Origin: Deltaproteobacteria bacterium
GTDB taxonomy: Bacteria; Myxococcota_A; Polyangia; Polyangiales; JADJMO01
DNA: 41,297 bases
Assembly (NCBI GenBank): GCA_022843175.1
Contig: JALHOE010000065.1
Coordinates: 1-41,297, forward strand
Direction of reading: 5' to 3'
Made by a program: the position numbers and the translations under genes. The notes beneath the pieces are model-generated. The model worked only from the letters and a program-made list of their open reading frames with translations, made no database searches and was not told the origin of the DNA. This document shows positions 1 through 8,623 of this stretch, in pieces. Positions within the stretch are counted from its first letter, which is position 1, and every line of letters begins with the position of its first letter.

Positions 1-2
1 CG

Positions 3-419
3 TGCGGGCTGTGCGCCGCCGCGCCGGTGCGCCGCGGGCTCGGTCAGGCGTGCGCGACCGGCGCGGACTGCGCGCCGGTGCTCGTGTGTCGCGGAGGCAG
101 GTGCGCAGAGCCGCGCGCGCTCGGCGAGGCGTGCACGGTCGCGGCGAACGACGAGTGCGGCACGTTTCAGGGACGCTACTGCAGCGCCGCCAAGAAGACC
201 TGCGAGAACATCCAGTACGGCGAGAGCGGCGCCACCTGCGGCCTGCTCGGCGACGCGCGATGGCTCTGTCGCGCCGGCGTCTGCAACCCGCCCTCGGCAG
301 GGATCTCGACGTGCGTCGCCTCCGCGGGGGCGGGCGGGTCGTGCAGCGATCGTCCGTGCCTCTTTCCGTGGCGCTGCGCCGGCGTGTTGTGCGTGGTGCC
401 CGATCCGACGAAGTGCTGA
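3..419 (+). CDS. Cys-rich secreted protein, 3' end only (left edge)
   Basis: This is the C-terminal part of a protein whose start lies outside the window; the frame is open from base 3 to the TGA at 417-419. The visible portion (about 138 residues) has a Cys every 5-12 residues, in repeated units of the form GxxCxxxxDCxxxLxCxxxxC, and ends in DPTKC. Such Dickkopf/EGF-like disulfide-rich modules are common at the C-terminus of secreted or lipid-anchored myxobacterial proteins, so an extracytoplasmic location is likely. The function is not recognisable. The Met at base 27 lies inside the repeat region and is not the true start. It converges on the minus-strand gene ending at 429. Confidence 0.75.
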   Translation, partial: CGLCAAAPVRRGLGQACATGADCAPVLVCRGGRCAEPRALGEACTVAANDECGTFQGRYCSAAKKTCENIQYGESGATCGLLGDARWLCRAGVCNPPSAGISTCVASAGAGGSCSDRPCLFPWRCAGVLCVVPDPTKC

Positions 420-428
420 GGCACGGAG

Positions 429-1391
429 TCAGAACGCCCCGGCGACCCCCAGACCCGAGGGGCCGAGCGCGAACGTCATCGACCCCGCGGCGGTCTTCGG
501 CTCGCCCTTCGGCGCCGTCGCCCACAGCACGACCCCCGCCCCGATCGAGAGCATCCCCGTCACGAGGAGCACGTTGCCCCACGTGTTGTAGCTGCGACCT
601 TCCTCGTAGCGAGCCTCGAGGCTGCGCGGACACAACGGGCGATCGCCGCAGGCGGCATCGACCTCGCGGTAGGCCGCGCGCGACATCGAATAGAGGACGA
701 GACTCGTCGCCGTCAGCGCGACGCCCGCGCCCGCGGCGATCCACGCCGTCGCCCCCGGGGGCTCGAGCTTCGACGACGGCTTGTCCACGGGCGCGTCCGC
801 GCCGCCGAGCACTACGTGCAGAGTCTTCGGCTCGCCGCGCTCCGCGAGGGTCACGCTCTTCGCGAAGGTGCCGTTTTTGCCGCTCGCCGTGATCCGATGG
901 GCGCCGGGGTCGAGCGGGAACGGCGTGCCGAGCAACGCCGAGTTCACCGGCTTGCCGTCGACGGCGACCTCGATCCCCTCGCCCTCGTCGACGACGATGG
1001 TCAGCCGCGGGATCCGCGCCTTGAGATCCGCGAGGTGCTTGTCCGCCTGCTCGCGCACCGTCACGGCCTCGGGCTTCGGATCGCTCTCGGCCTCACCGCG
1101 TGCGCGCATGAACTCGTTGTACGCCTCGACGAGCTGGCCCAGGTTCTCGAGGCAGAACGCGATGTGGAACCGCACCGGCGCCGTCGTCTTGACCGCTGCG
1201 ACCTTGCGGAAGGTCTCGAGCGCGGCGGCCCACTCGAGCTTCTCCTCGAGCGCGATCCCCTGCTGGAACAGCTCTCGCGCGGCGGAGAGCTCGGCTGCGG
1301 TCGGGTCGGCCGCGCGCGACGCCCGCGGCACGACCGCCGCGAGCGCGATCGCGAGCAGTGCCGCGCGACGTCCAACCGCCATCGATGGCAT
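429..1391 (-). CDS. Exported TPR protein with PEGA-like domain and two membrane segments
   Basis: The 320-residue protein has an N-terminal signal peptide (Ala-rich segment to about residue 27, ending ASRAAD). A TPR-like helical region follows (about 32-120; ELFQQGIALEEKLEWAAALETF and FHIAFCLENLGQLVEAYNEF). Next is a PEGA-like beta domain (about 128-190; LTIVVDEGEGIEVAVDGKP, LDPGAHRITASG), then hydrophobic segments near 216-236 and 270-292. This TPR-PEGA-TM order is a frequent myxobacterial envelope architecture of unknown function, often beside serine/threonine kinases, though none is seen here. It lies 51 bases after the ferritin-like gene on the same strand and may be its last operon member. 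ATG at 1391 or 1382 could be the start; neither has a clear Shine-Dalgarno site. Confidence 0.8.
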   Translation of the reverse strand: MPSMAVGRRAALLAIALAAVVPRASRAADPTAAELSAARELFQQGIALEEKLEWAAALETFRKVAAVKTTAPVRFHIAFCLENLGQLVEAYNEFMRARGEAESDPKPEAVTVREQADKHLADLKARIPRLTIVVDEGEGIEVAVDGKPVNSALLGTPFPLDPGAHRITASGKNGTFAKSVTLAERGEPKTLHVVLGGADAPVDKPSSKLEPPGATAWIAAGAGVALTATSLVLYSMSRAAYREVDAACGDRPLCPRSLEARYEEGRSYNTWGNVLLVTGMLSIGAGVVLWATAPKGEPKTAAGSMTFALGPSGLGVAGAF

Positions 1392-1442
1392 CGTACACGC
1401 TCGAAGCCGACGCCCGTGCGCCGACCGAGCGGTAGGGCCGAT

Positions 1443-2267
1443 TCAGCGCGCGGTGAGCGCCGCGATCCGGGAGGCGTCGAGCACGATGCCGTGCTCCGCG
1501 AGCGGGCGCGCGATGTTGGCGTGCACCGCTTTGCGCAGCGCCTCGCGCCCCACCTCGTCGTGCCCACCGAACCCCGTCGGAACGGGGCACGCGTCGCAGT
1601 CCTGCTCCTGCCACAGCGGGGCATAGACCGTGATGGTCGAGAGCGCGAGCTCGGCGAGCCCTTCCCGTTCGGCGTCGGTGAGCTGCTCCGCTGCCCAATC
1701 GAGAAACCAATATCCGAGCCGCGCGTGCGGCCCCTCGTCGGCCACGAGGCGTTCGAGCACCGCGTGGATCAGCGGTGCGGTGGCCATCGCCCTCGAGCGG
1801 GCCATCGCAGGCACGCTCAGAGCCTCGCTCACGCACGACGTCGTGAGCGCGAGCTCGGCGGCGCGCAGCAGGGGCCGTGCGCCCGGCGTCGTCCGCGGCG
1901 AGATGTTCGCGACGTCGAACTCGAGCGGCGTCGCGCCGCCGAGCTCCGTGGTGAGGCGCGACGAGAGCTCGACGTGAAACAGCTCATCGACGACGATGTC
2001 GGCCGACATCGCGGTGAGGTCGACCGGCGCCCCACACTCGAGGAGCGCGGTGGTCAGCGACGCGAACGCAGCCGCGCTCGCGTACTCGGTGAAGACGCCG
2101 TTGGTCCACACCTTGCGCGCCTCTTCCGCGATCGCGGGATCGACGCGCGGGAGATCGAGCGTGCCCCAGGGCATCTCGTCCGCACCGCCGCGTCGCTTGT
2201 GCAGTCGCGCTTCGGTCGACCCGCCACGCCAGAGCAGCTCGAAGATCGGCGGCTTCACGGTTGGCAT
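1443..2267 (-). CDS. Ferritin-like (diiron) domain protein
   Basis: The 274-residue, mostly helical protein has two carboxylate/histidine helices typical of ferritin-like diiron folds: DELFHVELSSRL in the middle and DEGPHARLGYWFLDW about 80 residues later. These fit E/D-x-x-H iron ligands. I chose the ATG at 2267 because residues upstream in the longer frame are low-complexity shadow of the preceding lipoprotein gene, and because the start overlaps that gene's stop by 13 bases, which suggests translational coupling. The C-terminus contains a CxxC (DCDACP). Oxidase, oxygenase and iron-storage roles are all possible; substrate unknown. Similar stand-alone ferritin-like proteins occur in myxobacteria. 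Confidence 0.75.
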   Translation of the reverse strand: MPTVKPPIFELLWRGGSTEARLHKRRGGADEMPWGTLDLPRVDPAIAEEARKVWTNGVFTEYASAAAFASLTTALLECGAPVDLTAMSADIVVDELFHVELSSRLTTELGGATPLEFDVANISPRTTPGARPLLRAAELALTTSCVSEALSVPAMARSRAMATAPLIHAVLERLVADEGPHARLGYWFLDWAAEQLTDAEREGLAELALSTITVYAPLWQEQDCDACPVPTGFGGHDEVGREALRKAVHANIARPLAEHGIVLDASRIAALTAR

Positions 2268-2563
2268 GGCGGAGCACGCTTGGCCACGTTGCCGCAGGCG
2301 GGTGAGCCATTGGGCAGCGTGAGGGGTTTGGCAGGCGCAGTGGCCGCAGTGGTGGGCGCCTCGGGCGGCGGGGCGGTCCCCGGCTCGACCGCGGGCGCAT
2401 TCGTGGTGTTCGCTGCCGTCGCCGTGGGGGCGGGCGATTCGGTCGCGGGCGTCGCCGTGATCGCCGACCCCGGGGTCGGCGTGGAGCCACACCCTACGAG
2501 CGACACCGCGGCGGCCACGGCCAGGAGCGGTCGTACGCGGATCCGTTCACGGTAGATGGACAT
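2255..2563 (-). CDS. Small Pro/Thr/Ala-rich lipoprotein
   Basis: The protein has 102 residues: a signal peptide with lipobox ([13 protein letters not shown], lipidated Cys near residue 25), then a disordered Pro/Thr/Ala linker and a short tail ([18 protein letters not shown]). The ATG at 2563 is favoured over the upstream Met because a strong GGGAGGAG Shine-Dalgarno sequence precedes it by about 8 bases and because it gives a proper signal peptide. Its end overlaps the ferritin-like gene start by 13 bases, so the two are probably co-translated. There is no recognisable functional domain; a two-Cys tail might hold a disulfide. Confidence 0.7.
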   Translation of the reverse strand: MSIYRERIRVRPLLAVAAAVSLVGCGSTPTPGSAITATPATESPAPTATAANTTNAPAVEPGTAPPPEAPTTAATAPAKPLTLPNGSPACGNVAKRAPPCQP

Positions 2564-2700
2564 GTTCGTTCTCCTCCCTCGAGACAACACTGGACCAGCG
2601 CATTTCCCTACAAGACGTGGGACTCGCGGAAGTGTTAGCGAACGACTCGAAGACGCCGCGCTACCGCGTCGGATTCGCGCCCGACGCTGTAGACTGCGGC

Positions 2701-3252
2701 ATGCACGCCACGGTGCCGCTGCGAGAGGGCCGCGTTCGACTCGCCGTCGTCGCCGACACCCACAGCGCGCCGCACCCCCGCACCGTGGAGCTGCTTCGCG
2801 AGCTCGCTCCCGATGCCATCGTTCACGCCGGCGACATCGGCGATCTCGGCGTGCTCGACGACCTCGGCAAGGTCGCGCGGGTGCTCGCGGTTCGCGGCAA
2901 CATCGACGCGCGGACGAACGACGTCCCCGAGGAGCTGACGATCGATCTCGTCGATAGCGAGGGCGCGAGCGTGCTCCGGATGTTGCTCGTGCACATCGCG
3001 GTGAACGGTCCGCGGCTGCACGGGGCGATCGCCGCGCGCGCCCGCGAGGTGCACGCGTCGCTGGTGATCTGCGGTCATTCGCACGTCCCGTTCATCGGCA
3101 GGGACAAGGGCGTCGCGGTGTTCAACCCCGGATCGATCGGGCCGCGGCGGATGCACCTGCCGATCGTCTTCGGGGTCCTCGAGCTGCGCGACGGCCGCGT
3201 CCACATGCACCACGTGAGCTGCGAGACCGGCGCGCGGTGGGAACCGAGCTAG
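2701..3252 (+). CDS. YfcE/MJ0936-family metallophosphoesterase
   Basis: The 183-residue protein has the full calcineurin-like metallophosphoesterase signature in order: D-T-H near the N-terminus ([11 protein letters not shown]), HAGDIGD, RGNID, an internal LLVHI, and the C-terminal metal motif ICGHSHVPF followed by NPGSIG. These give the dimetal ligands. The family hydrolyses phosphodiesters or small phosphorylated substrates; the natural substrate is usually unknown. ATG 2701 is chosen over an in-frame ATG at 2617 because the added upstream residues do not fit the family and the domain begins at [10 protein letters not shown]. It is 30 bases upstream of the deoxyribosyltransferase-like reading frame and likely co-transcribed with it. 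Confidence 0.9.
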   Translation: MHATVPLREGRVRLAVVADTHSAPHPRTVELLRELAPDAIVHAGDIGDLGVLDDLGKVARVLAVRGNIDARTNDVPEELTIDLVDSEGASVLRMLLVHIAVNGPRLHGAIAARAREVHASLVICGHSHVPFIGRDKGVAVFNPGSIGPRRMHLPIVFGVLELRDGRVHMHHVSCETGARWEPS

Positions 3253-3282
3253 GTGCGATGCCGGTCGCGCGAGGCCCATTGA

Positions 3283-3846
3283 TTCCGCGAGCCGGCGCTC
3301 TATGACTCGACCGTCGACACCTGCTTCTACGACGACGAGGTCGAAGGGCGCGCCCTGCCCTCCTCGATCTTCCTCGCCGGGCCCACGGCGCGTGGCGTGC
3401 TGCGCACCCGCTGGCGCGCCGAGGCGCTCGCGTGGCTCGCGGCCCATCGGTTTCGGGGCACCGTGCTGCTGCCCGAGTTTCGCGACGGACTCTTCGAGGA
3501 CCGCGCGCCCGTCGTCTTCGGCGCACCGGCGAGCGCGGTGCCGGGGATGCGCGCCGTGAGCCACAACGTCTTGCGCTGGGAGACCGCCGGCATCGAGCGC
3601 GCAACGGTGGTGTTGTTCTGGATGCCGTTCCGCATCGCCGCCGAGGAAGACCCGGAGTCGCTCCCAGGGTTCACCACCCGCGCCGAGGTCTCGCGCGAGC
3701 TCGCGCGAGATGCGTCGCGCGTCGTCCTCGGCATGCCGGACGGAGCTTTGTCGAGCGCGCACATCCGCTATCACGCCCATCACGCCGGCGTTCGCATCGA
3801 AGCGACGTTGGAGGCAACGCTCGCGTCGGCGCTCGCGCGCCTGTAG
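3283..3846 (+). pseudogene. Nucleoside 2-deoxyribosyltransferase-like gene lacking a normal start codon
   Basis: The reading frame encodes a complete nucleoside 2-deoxyribosyltransferase-like domain (PF15891 type): IFLAGPTAR (3367 on), a Rossmann-like core, LRWETAGIERATVVLFWMPF, PGFTTRAEVSREL with the conserved Glu, and a VVLGMPDGA strand. The frame opens after a TGA at 3280-3282 and has no ATG, GTG or TTG before the domain. A GTG at 3397 would remove the LAGPT motif. Codon usage looks coding (third positions G/C) from about 3301 onward, where an ATG (3302) sits in the neighbouring frame. Either the start was lost by a small indel near 3301, or translation begins at CTG 3355 (a GAAGG lies 7 bases upstream). 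It ends 2 bases from the convergent lipoprotein gene. Confidence 0.6.
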
Positions 3847-3848
3847 GA

Positions 3849-4256
3849 CTACTTGCCGCCGCAGCGCAGGAACTGCGTCGTCGGGATGCACTCGCCACCA
3901 CACGGCGAGCGGTCGTAGAACACGCGCCGGCAGAACGACGCTGCCTTCGGCGCGCCCGCCTCGGGGTAGGCGTGGCCCTGCTCGTCGAAGCACCAGCGCT
4001 CGATCACCGCGCGCACCGTCGTGCTGTCGAGGAAGTCGTGGGTGACGTCCCACACGCCGTCGGGACCGCGGCGGATGCTGCGCGCGCACTGATAGGCACA
4101 GCCGCAGCCGGAGACGAGCGGGAGGAACGCCTCGGACTCCGGCTCCGCCGAGGGCGCGCTCCGCGCATCGGCCGCGGGATCGGCGACGGCGTGGATGGGC
4201 GCGCTCTTGCCACAGGCCAGCGTGAGCAACGAAGCGACGACCCACCCGCGCGACAT
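3849..4256 (-). CDS. Cys-containing lipoprotein of unknown function
   Basis: The 135-residue protein starts with a short signal peptide and lipobox (VVASLLTLAC, Cys near residue 16). After a linker (about 17-42) comes a compact domain with seven or eight Cys, including SGCGCAYQC, ERWCFDE, SFCRRV and SPCGGEC, ending in FLRCGGK. The spacing suggests a disulfide-bonded periplasmic or surface module. No family is recognised. ATG 4256 gives the signal peptide; longer upstream frames read through the next gene. It follows the disrupted HAF-repeat gene by 44 bases on the same strand. Confidence 0.7.
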   Translation of the reverse strand: MSRGWVVASLLTLACGKSAPIHAVADPAADARSAPSAEPESEAFLPLVSGCGCAYQCARSIRRGPDGVWDVTHDFLDSTTVRAVIERWCFDEQGHAYPEAGAPKAASFCRRVFYDRSPCGGECIPTTQFLRCGGK

Positions 4257-4300
4257 GAGTCGTACAGAATAGCCACTCCAGTGGGAGTACGGCGACACGG

Positions 4301-5368
4301 TCACGGTTGCTCGGGGCAGTCGATCGGCTCCCAGAGACGGGCATTCCAGACGCCACGTGCCACCCGGGTCTCGCCCACGACCTGCCCGGCGTTGTTGATT
4401 CGAGTGGGCCGCTCGCCGCCAACCGGCGAGAGCACACCGTCGTCGCCCACGAAGCCACCCCACAGGGGATTGGTCCCCGAGTTGATGAAGCCGCGAAGGA
4501 CAACCTGCCCGCCCTGGTTGATGTCTGTGGCCTCGAAGTAGCTGCGCGGGGCCTCGGCCGCGGGCGGTCCGAGGTCGGTCATCAGATCTTCGTAGTCTCA
4601 CACAAACGCGTGCCGGTAACCGCGGGGGTCGGTGTTCCACGCTGCCGAGGTCGACCATCCCACGATCCGCCCGTCCTCGTTGATGGCGTTCGCGTGGCTC
4701 GCGGGGCCGCCGAGCGTGCCGAGATCAACCATCTCGCTGTCGTCCCAGAAGAACGCGTGCTCCTGCCCACCCTTCGTCAGCGAATTACCCGCGATCTGTC
4801 CGCGTCGACTGATGCCGACCGCCGTGCTGGAGCTACCGCCGAGCGTACCGAGATCGAGCATCTTGCCGCGCCTCCAGAGGAAGGCGTGCGTGTGGCCGCC
4901 CGCGGTCTGCGCGTCGCCGATCACGCGCCCCTGCCGGTCGAGGTCGAGCGCGCGACTGCTCGCGCCCGCGAGCGTGCCGAGGTCGGTCATCTCGCCGTCC
5001 TTCCAGCGGAACGCGTGCGTTTGTTGTTCGGCGTTCCGCGACGCTCCGACCACCTGCCCGCGGTCGTTGAGCGCCGTCGCCTCGGTCTCGCCGCCGCCGA
5101 GCGAGCCGAGCGGGGTTCGCTTCCCCTCTTCCCAGAGGAACGGAGAGTCCGCGGGCGTGTCGCCGGTGACGAGCACCTGGCCGCGCTCGTTGATGGCGAG
5201 CGCCGCGCCCTGTCCGAGCTCGGTGGTGGAGTAACACGTCCCATCACCCGCGAGCCGGCGAGCCGTGCGTTGTGCTGGTTCCGCAGACGGCGACGAGCAC
5301 CCAGCCCCTGAACCCGACAAAGCAGCGCACGCGGACCACGCGGTCAGCATCCTGGTCCAGCCCTTCAT
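4301..5368 (-). pseudogene. HAF-repeat lipoprotein gene interrupted by an in-frame TGA
   Basis: A 356-codon frame from ATG 5368 (GGGAGGGA two bases upstream) encodes a lipoprotein signal (ALSGSGAGC, Cys near residue 24) and tandem extracellular HAF repeats. Each unit has the pattern HAFxWxxGxMxDLGTLGG followed by AxxINxxGQVVG. The frame is open except for one TGA at 4598-4600 after GYRHAFV. It then continues without shift as DYEDLMTDLGPP, a further INQGGQVV repeat and the end LWEPIDCPEQP. Intact repeats have Trp at the TGA position (HAFRW, HAFLW, HAFFW, SPFLW), so this is a TGG-to-TGA change in the last third. The truncated product would have 256 residues. Such proteins are thought to be surface or secreted; their role is unknown. 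Confidence 0.8.
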
Positions 5369-5582
5369 GGTCCCTCCCCTTCTTGCCGCGAACGGCCGCA
5401 CCGAGCGGCTCACCGCGTACCGTGCATCCGGCGGTCCGAATTCCTGCTCGTTGTCGCACTGCGCTCGCTCGAGACGGATCTGCACCCCCGCTCGTCGCGT
5501 TGCGCGGGAGAGCGCCACTCGTCGCCGCTCAACAGGAAGCTCTTCTGCCCGCGCGCGCCCCGATCGGCGTCGGCGTTCCGGG

Positions 5583-5598
5583 CATGACGTTCGTCATG
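5583..5598. promoter_or_regulatory. 7-2-7 palindrome upstream of glycosyltransferase gene (putative operator)
   Basis: A perfect inverted repeat, CATGACG-TT-CGTCATG, lies 53 bases before the glycosyltransferase ATG in the 282-base divergent spacer between 5369 and 5650. Length and symmetry fit a dimeric repressor site (TetR/GntR style). No matching regulator gene is adjacent. I see nothing else I can name in this spacer apart from start-proximal sequences. Confidence 0.4.
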
Positions 5599-5650
5599 TC
5601 ACCCGAACGCCCTCGGTCGTGACCACGCCGTGCGTCGCTACGCTTCGTGC

Positions 5651-6940
5651 ATGCGCATACTCCTCGCGCCCGCCGGATCGCGAGGCGACGTTCAGCCATT
5701 CGTGACGCTCGCGACCGCGCTGATGCGCGAGGGCGCGAGGCCGATTCTCTGCGGAGCCAAGCGCTTCCGGGCCGAGGCCGAGGAGCGCGCCATCCCGTTC
5801 GTCGACTACCGTTTCGACGTCGAAGCCGCGATGCGCGCGCGCGGCGGGGACAACGTCGCCGGACGGCTCGCGACGATGCGCGTGGTGAACGACCTCTTGC
5901 TCGGCTCGGTCGACTGTCACTTCGACACGCTGCTCGAGGCCTCGAGCGGCGGCGTGGACCTGGTGGTGGGCGCGGGGCTCCAGGTCGCGGGCGCCGCGAT
6001 CGCGGCGTACCGTCGCGTGCCGTACGTGTGCGTCGCGTACTGCCCCGCGGCGATCCCGTCACGGAGCCACGCTCCGATGACGCTGCCGTTCCCGAACCTT
6101 CCGCGCCCGCTCGTGCCTCTCGCGTGGAGGGCGACCGAGCTCGCGTTCCGGCACCTCCTCGGCGGCGCGATCAACGCGCGGCGCGCCGGGTTGGGCCTGC
6201 CACCGATGGGCGATGTGCTCGAAGCCTACATCTCTCCGCAACCCGTGCTCGCGACCGATCCGGAGCTCGGCGAGGCGCCGCGAGACCCGTTTGGGGCGCG
6301 CGCGCTGCAGCTCGGGTACATGCACCGCGGCGACGCGCCCCGGGAGCTGCCCGAGCCGGTCGAGCGATTCCTCGGCGAGGGACCGCCGCCCGTCTACATC
6401 GGTTTCGGAAGCATGGTCGACCCCGAGCCGGATCGAACCGCACGCATGATCGTAGAGGCCGTCGAACGCGCAGGGTGCCGGGCGATCGTCGCGCACGGAT
6501 GGGCCGGTCTCCACATGCCGAACCCGCCTCCGCGCGTGCTCTTCGCAGACGAGCTGCCGCACGAGCAGTTGTTTCCCCGCTGCGCGATGACCGTGCACCA
6601 CGGCGGGGCGGGCACCACGCACGCGAGCGCGCGCGCCGGCGTCCCACAGCTCTTGGTCCCGCACATGTCGGATCAATTCTTCTGGAGCGCCGAGATCGCG
6701 AGGCGCGGGCTCGGCCCCGCCGGTATCCCGCGTGCGCAGCTCGACGCCCGGGGGCTCGCCCGGGCGATACGTACGACGCTCGCGACCCCAGCGCTCGCGG
6801 AGGGAGCGCGCCGGCTCGGCGAGACCCTGCGCAGACGCGACGCCGCCACCGCGGTCGCCCAGCACCTCGTCGATCTCGCGCGCCGGAGGTCTCCGAGAAG
6901 CGTGGCGCCGAGCGCGCCGGTACGAAGCGCCCGCCCGTAG
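5651..6940 (+). CDS. UGT/MGT-like GT1 family glycosyltransferase
   Basis: The 429-residue protein begins RILLAPAGSRGDVQPF, the classic GT-B N-terminal loop of the sterol/macrolide/flavonoid glucosyltransferase group. The C-terminal nucleotide-sugar site is HHGGAGTTHASARAGVPQL (about residue 315) followed by PHMSDQFFW, with the conserved DQ. IGFGSM opens the C-terminal domain. It probably transfers a sugar from a UDP- or dTDP-sugar to a lipid, sterol or secondary metabolite in the cytoplasm. ATG 5651 is chosen because it starts directly at the first strand. There is no signal peptide. A palindrome lies 53 bases upstream. The next gene starts 101 bases downstream, so an operon is possible but not certain. 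Confidence 0.88.
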   Translation: MRILLAPAGSRGDVQPFVTLATALMREGARPILCGAKRFRAEAEERAIPFVDYRFDVEAAMRARGGDNVAGRLATMRVVNDLLLGSVDCHFDTLLEASSGGVDLVVGAGLQVAGAAIAAYRRVPYVCVAYCPAAIPSRSHAPMTLPFPNLPRPLVPLAWRATELAFRHLLGGAINARRAGLGLPPMGDVLEAYISPQPVLATDPELGEAPRDPFGARALQLGYMHRGDAPRELPEPVERFLGEGPPPVYIGFGSMVDPEPDRTARMIVEAVERAGCRAIVAHGWAGLHMPNPPPRVLFADELPHEQLFPRCAMTVHHGGAGTTHASARAGVPQLLVPHMSDQFFWSAEIARRGLGPAGIPRAQLDARGLARAIRTTLATPALAEGARRLGETLRRRDAATAVAQHLVDLARRRSPRSVAPSAPVRSARP

Positions 6941-7041
6941 CATCGACGAGCGTGCGATCGCCGGCGCGCTGTATTCGACGCGTATACGAAACCTGCGCCC
7001 ACGCCGTAGAGCTCGCGGGCGTTCCGGGCCATCCTCTTCGC

Positions 7042-8604
7042 ATGCGCGCGCTCCTCGCAGCCCTCCTCCTCTCGGCGTGCGGTGGCTCCACCGAGGCCTC
7101 GCCCCCGAACGACGCCGCCGTCGAGGCCGATCCCTGTGCGAGCGACGTCGCCGCACGCCCCGGCACCGTGATCACCGACCGCGGCGCCGTCACCGGCACC
7201 GAGGCCGGCGCGACGTGGGCGTTTCGTGGCGTCCCCTTCGCGAGCGCGGTGCGGTTCAAGCGTCCCGAGCCCGTCACCTGCTGGAAGGGCGAGAAGGCTG
7301 CCAACGCGTGGGCGCCGAAGTGCGCGCAGCTCGACGACGCGGGCAAGCCGACCGGCAGCGAGGACTGCCTCGCGCTCAACGTGTGGGCGCCGAAGGCGCA
7401 AGCCGCGCCGCGCGCGGTGATGGTGTTCATCCACGGCGGCGGGCACGCGGTCGGCTCGGCGTCGGAGCAGCTCCCCGACGGCAAGTACCTCTACGACGGC
7501 GAGTCACTCGCGACGAAGGGAGACGTGGTGGTGGTGACGATCCAATACCGCGTCGGCCCGCTCGGGTGGCTCGCCCACCCTGCCCTCGCCGCGGAGGATC
7601 CCAACCAATCGAGCGGCATGCTCGGCCACCTCGACCAGGTCGCTGCGCTCTCGTGGGTGAAGAGCAACATCGCGCGCTTCGGGGGAGATCCGTCGCGCGT
7701 GACGATCTTCGGCGAGTCCGCGGGCGGCGTGAGCGTGTGCAGCCTCGTCGCGTCGCCGCTCGCCAAGGGCCTCTTCACCGCGGCGATCATGCAGAGCGGC
7801 GGCTGCCCGGGGAAGCCGCGCGCCGACGCGGAGGCGCATGGCAAGAAGGTCGCCGAGGCCGCGGGGTGCGGCGACGCCGAGTGCCTGCGCAAGCTCCCGC
7901 TCGACAAGCTCCTCACCGCGATCCCGGCCACGGTCGTCGTCGCCGGTCGCGGCGGCGACTACACCACGGTGGTCGACGGCTACGCGATGCCGAGCCCTCC
8001 AAGGGAGCTCATCGCCGCGGGCAAGCACAACGCGGTGCCGTTCGTGTTCGGCTCCAACACCGACGAGACGAGCCGCTCGGTGCCGAAGATGGACACCGAG
8101 GCCGAGTACCAGGCCGCGGTGCGCGCGCTCTTCCCCGCCTTCGCCGATCCGATCCTCGCGCAGTACCCGGTCGCCGAGTACGGGACGCCACGCCGCGCGT
8201 ACGTCGCGCTCACCAGCGACGCGAAGTTCGTCTGCCCGCTCCGCCACGTCGGCGCCGCGTTCGCCACGGGGCAATCGCAGCCGGCGCACCGCTACGTGTT
8301 CGGCTACGTCGCCGAGAACGTGCAGCCGCTCGTCAAAGCGCTCGGCGCTTCCCACGGCAGCGAGCTCCTCTACGTGTTCGATCACCTGCGCGTATCCGGC
8401 TACACGCCGACCGCGCGCGACCAGGCGATGGCCGACTCCCTCATCAAGCACTGGTCGACGCTCGCGAAGACCGGCTCCGTCGCGTTTCCGAAGTGGGAGC
8501 GCGCGACCGACCCGCACATCTTCTTCGACGACACCGCCACCACCAACGCGAACGGCGTGCGCACCAAGCAGTGCGATTTCTGGGACACGCTCCTCGGCCC
8601 CTGA
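7042..8604 (+). CDS. Type-B carboxylesterase lipoprotein
   Basis: The 520-residue alpha/beta hydrolase has a lipoprotein signal (ALLAALLLSACGG, Cys near residue 13) and a short acidic linker. The carboxylesterase type-B features follow in order: RGVPFA, EDCLALNVWAP, oxyanion hole HGGG (about 131), FGESAGGVS with nucleophile Ser near 226, NTDETS with the probable acid Glu near 342, and GASHGSELLYVF with the catalytic His near 438. All triad residues appear present, so it should hydrolyse carboxylic esters at the cell surface or in the periplasm; substrate unknown. The upstream extension of the frame overlaps the glycosyltransferase gene and lacks family homology, so ATG 7042 is the start. Confidence 0.9.
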   Translation: MRALLAALLLSACGGSTEASPPNDAAVEADPCASDVAARPGTVITDRGAVTGTEAGATWAFRGVPFASAVRFKRPEPVTCWKGEKAANAWAPKCAQLDDAGKPTGSEDCLALNVWAPKAQAAPRAVMVFIHGGGHAVGSASEQLPDGKYLYDGESLATKGDVVVVTIQYRVGPLGWLAHPALAAEDPNQSSGMLGHLDQVAALSWVKSNIARFGGDPSRVTIFGESAGGVSVCSLVASPLAKGLFTAAIMQSGGCPGKPRADAEAHGKKVAEAAGCGDAECLRKLPLDKLLTAIPATVVVAGRGGDYTTVVDGYAMPSPPRELIAAGKHNAVPFVFGSNTDETSRSVPKMDTEAEYQAAVRALFPAFADPILAQYPVAEYGTPRRAYVALTSDAKFVCPLRHVGAAFATGQSQPAHRYVFGYVAENVQPLVKALGASHGSELLYVFDHLRVSGYTPTARDQAMADSLIKHWSTLAKTGSVAFPKWERATDPHIFFDDTATTNANGVRTKQCDFWDTLLGP

Positions 8605-8623
8605 GGCGCTACATTGGCGCGCG

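Noticed and set aside
4598-4600. Selenocysteine at the HAF-gene TGA
   Set aside because: The homologous position in other repeats is Trp, not Cys, and I see no selenocysteine genes or obvious SECIS hairpin in the window.
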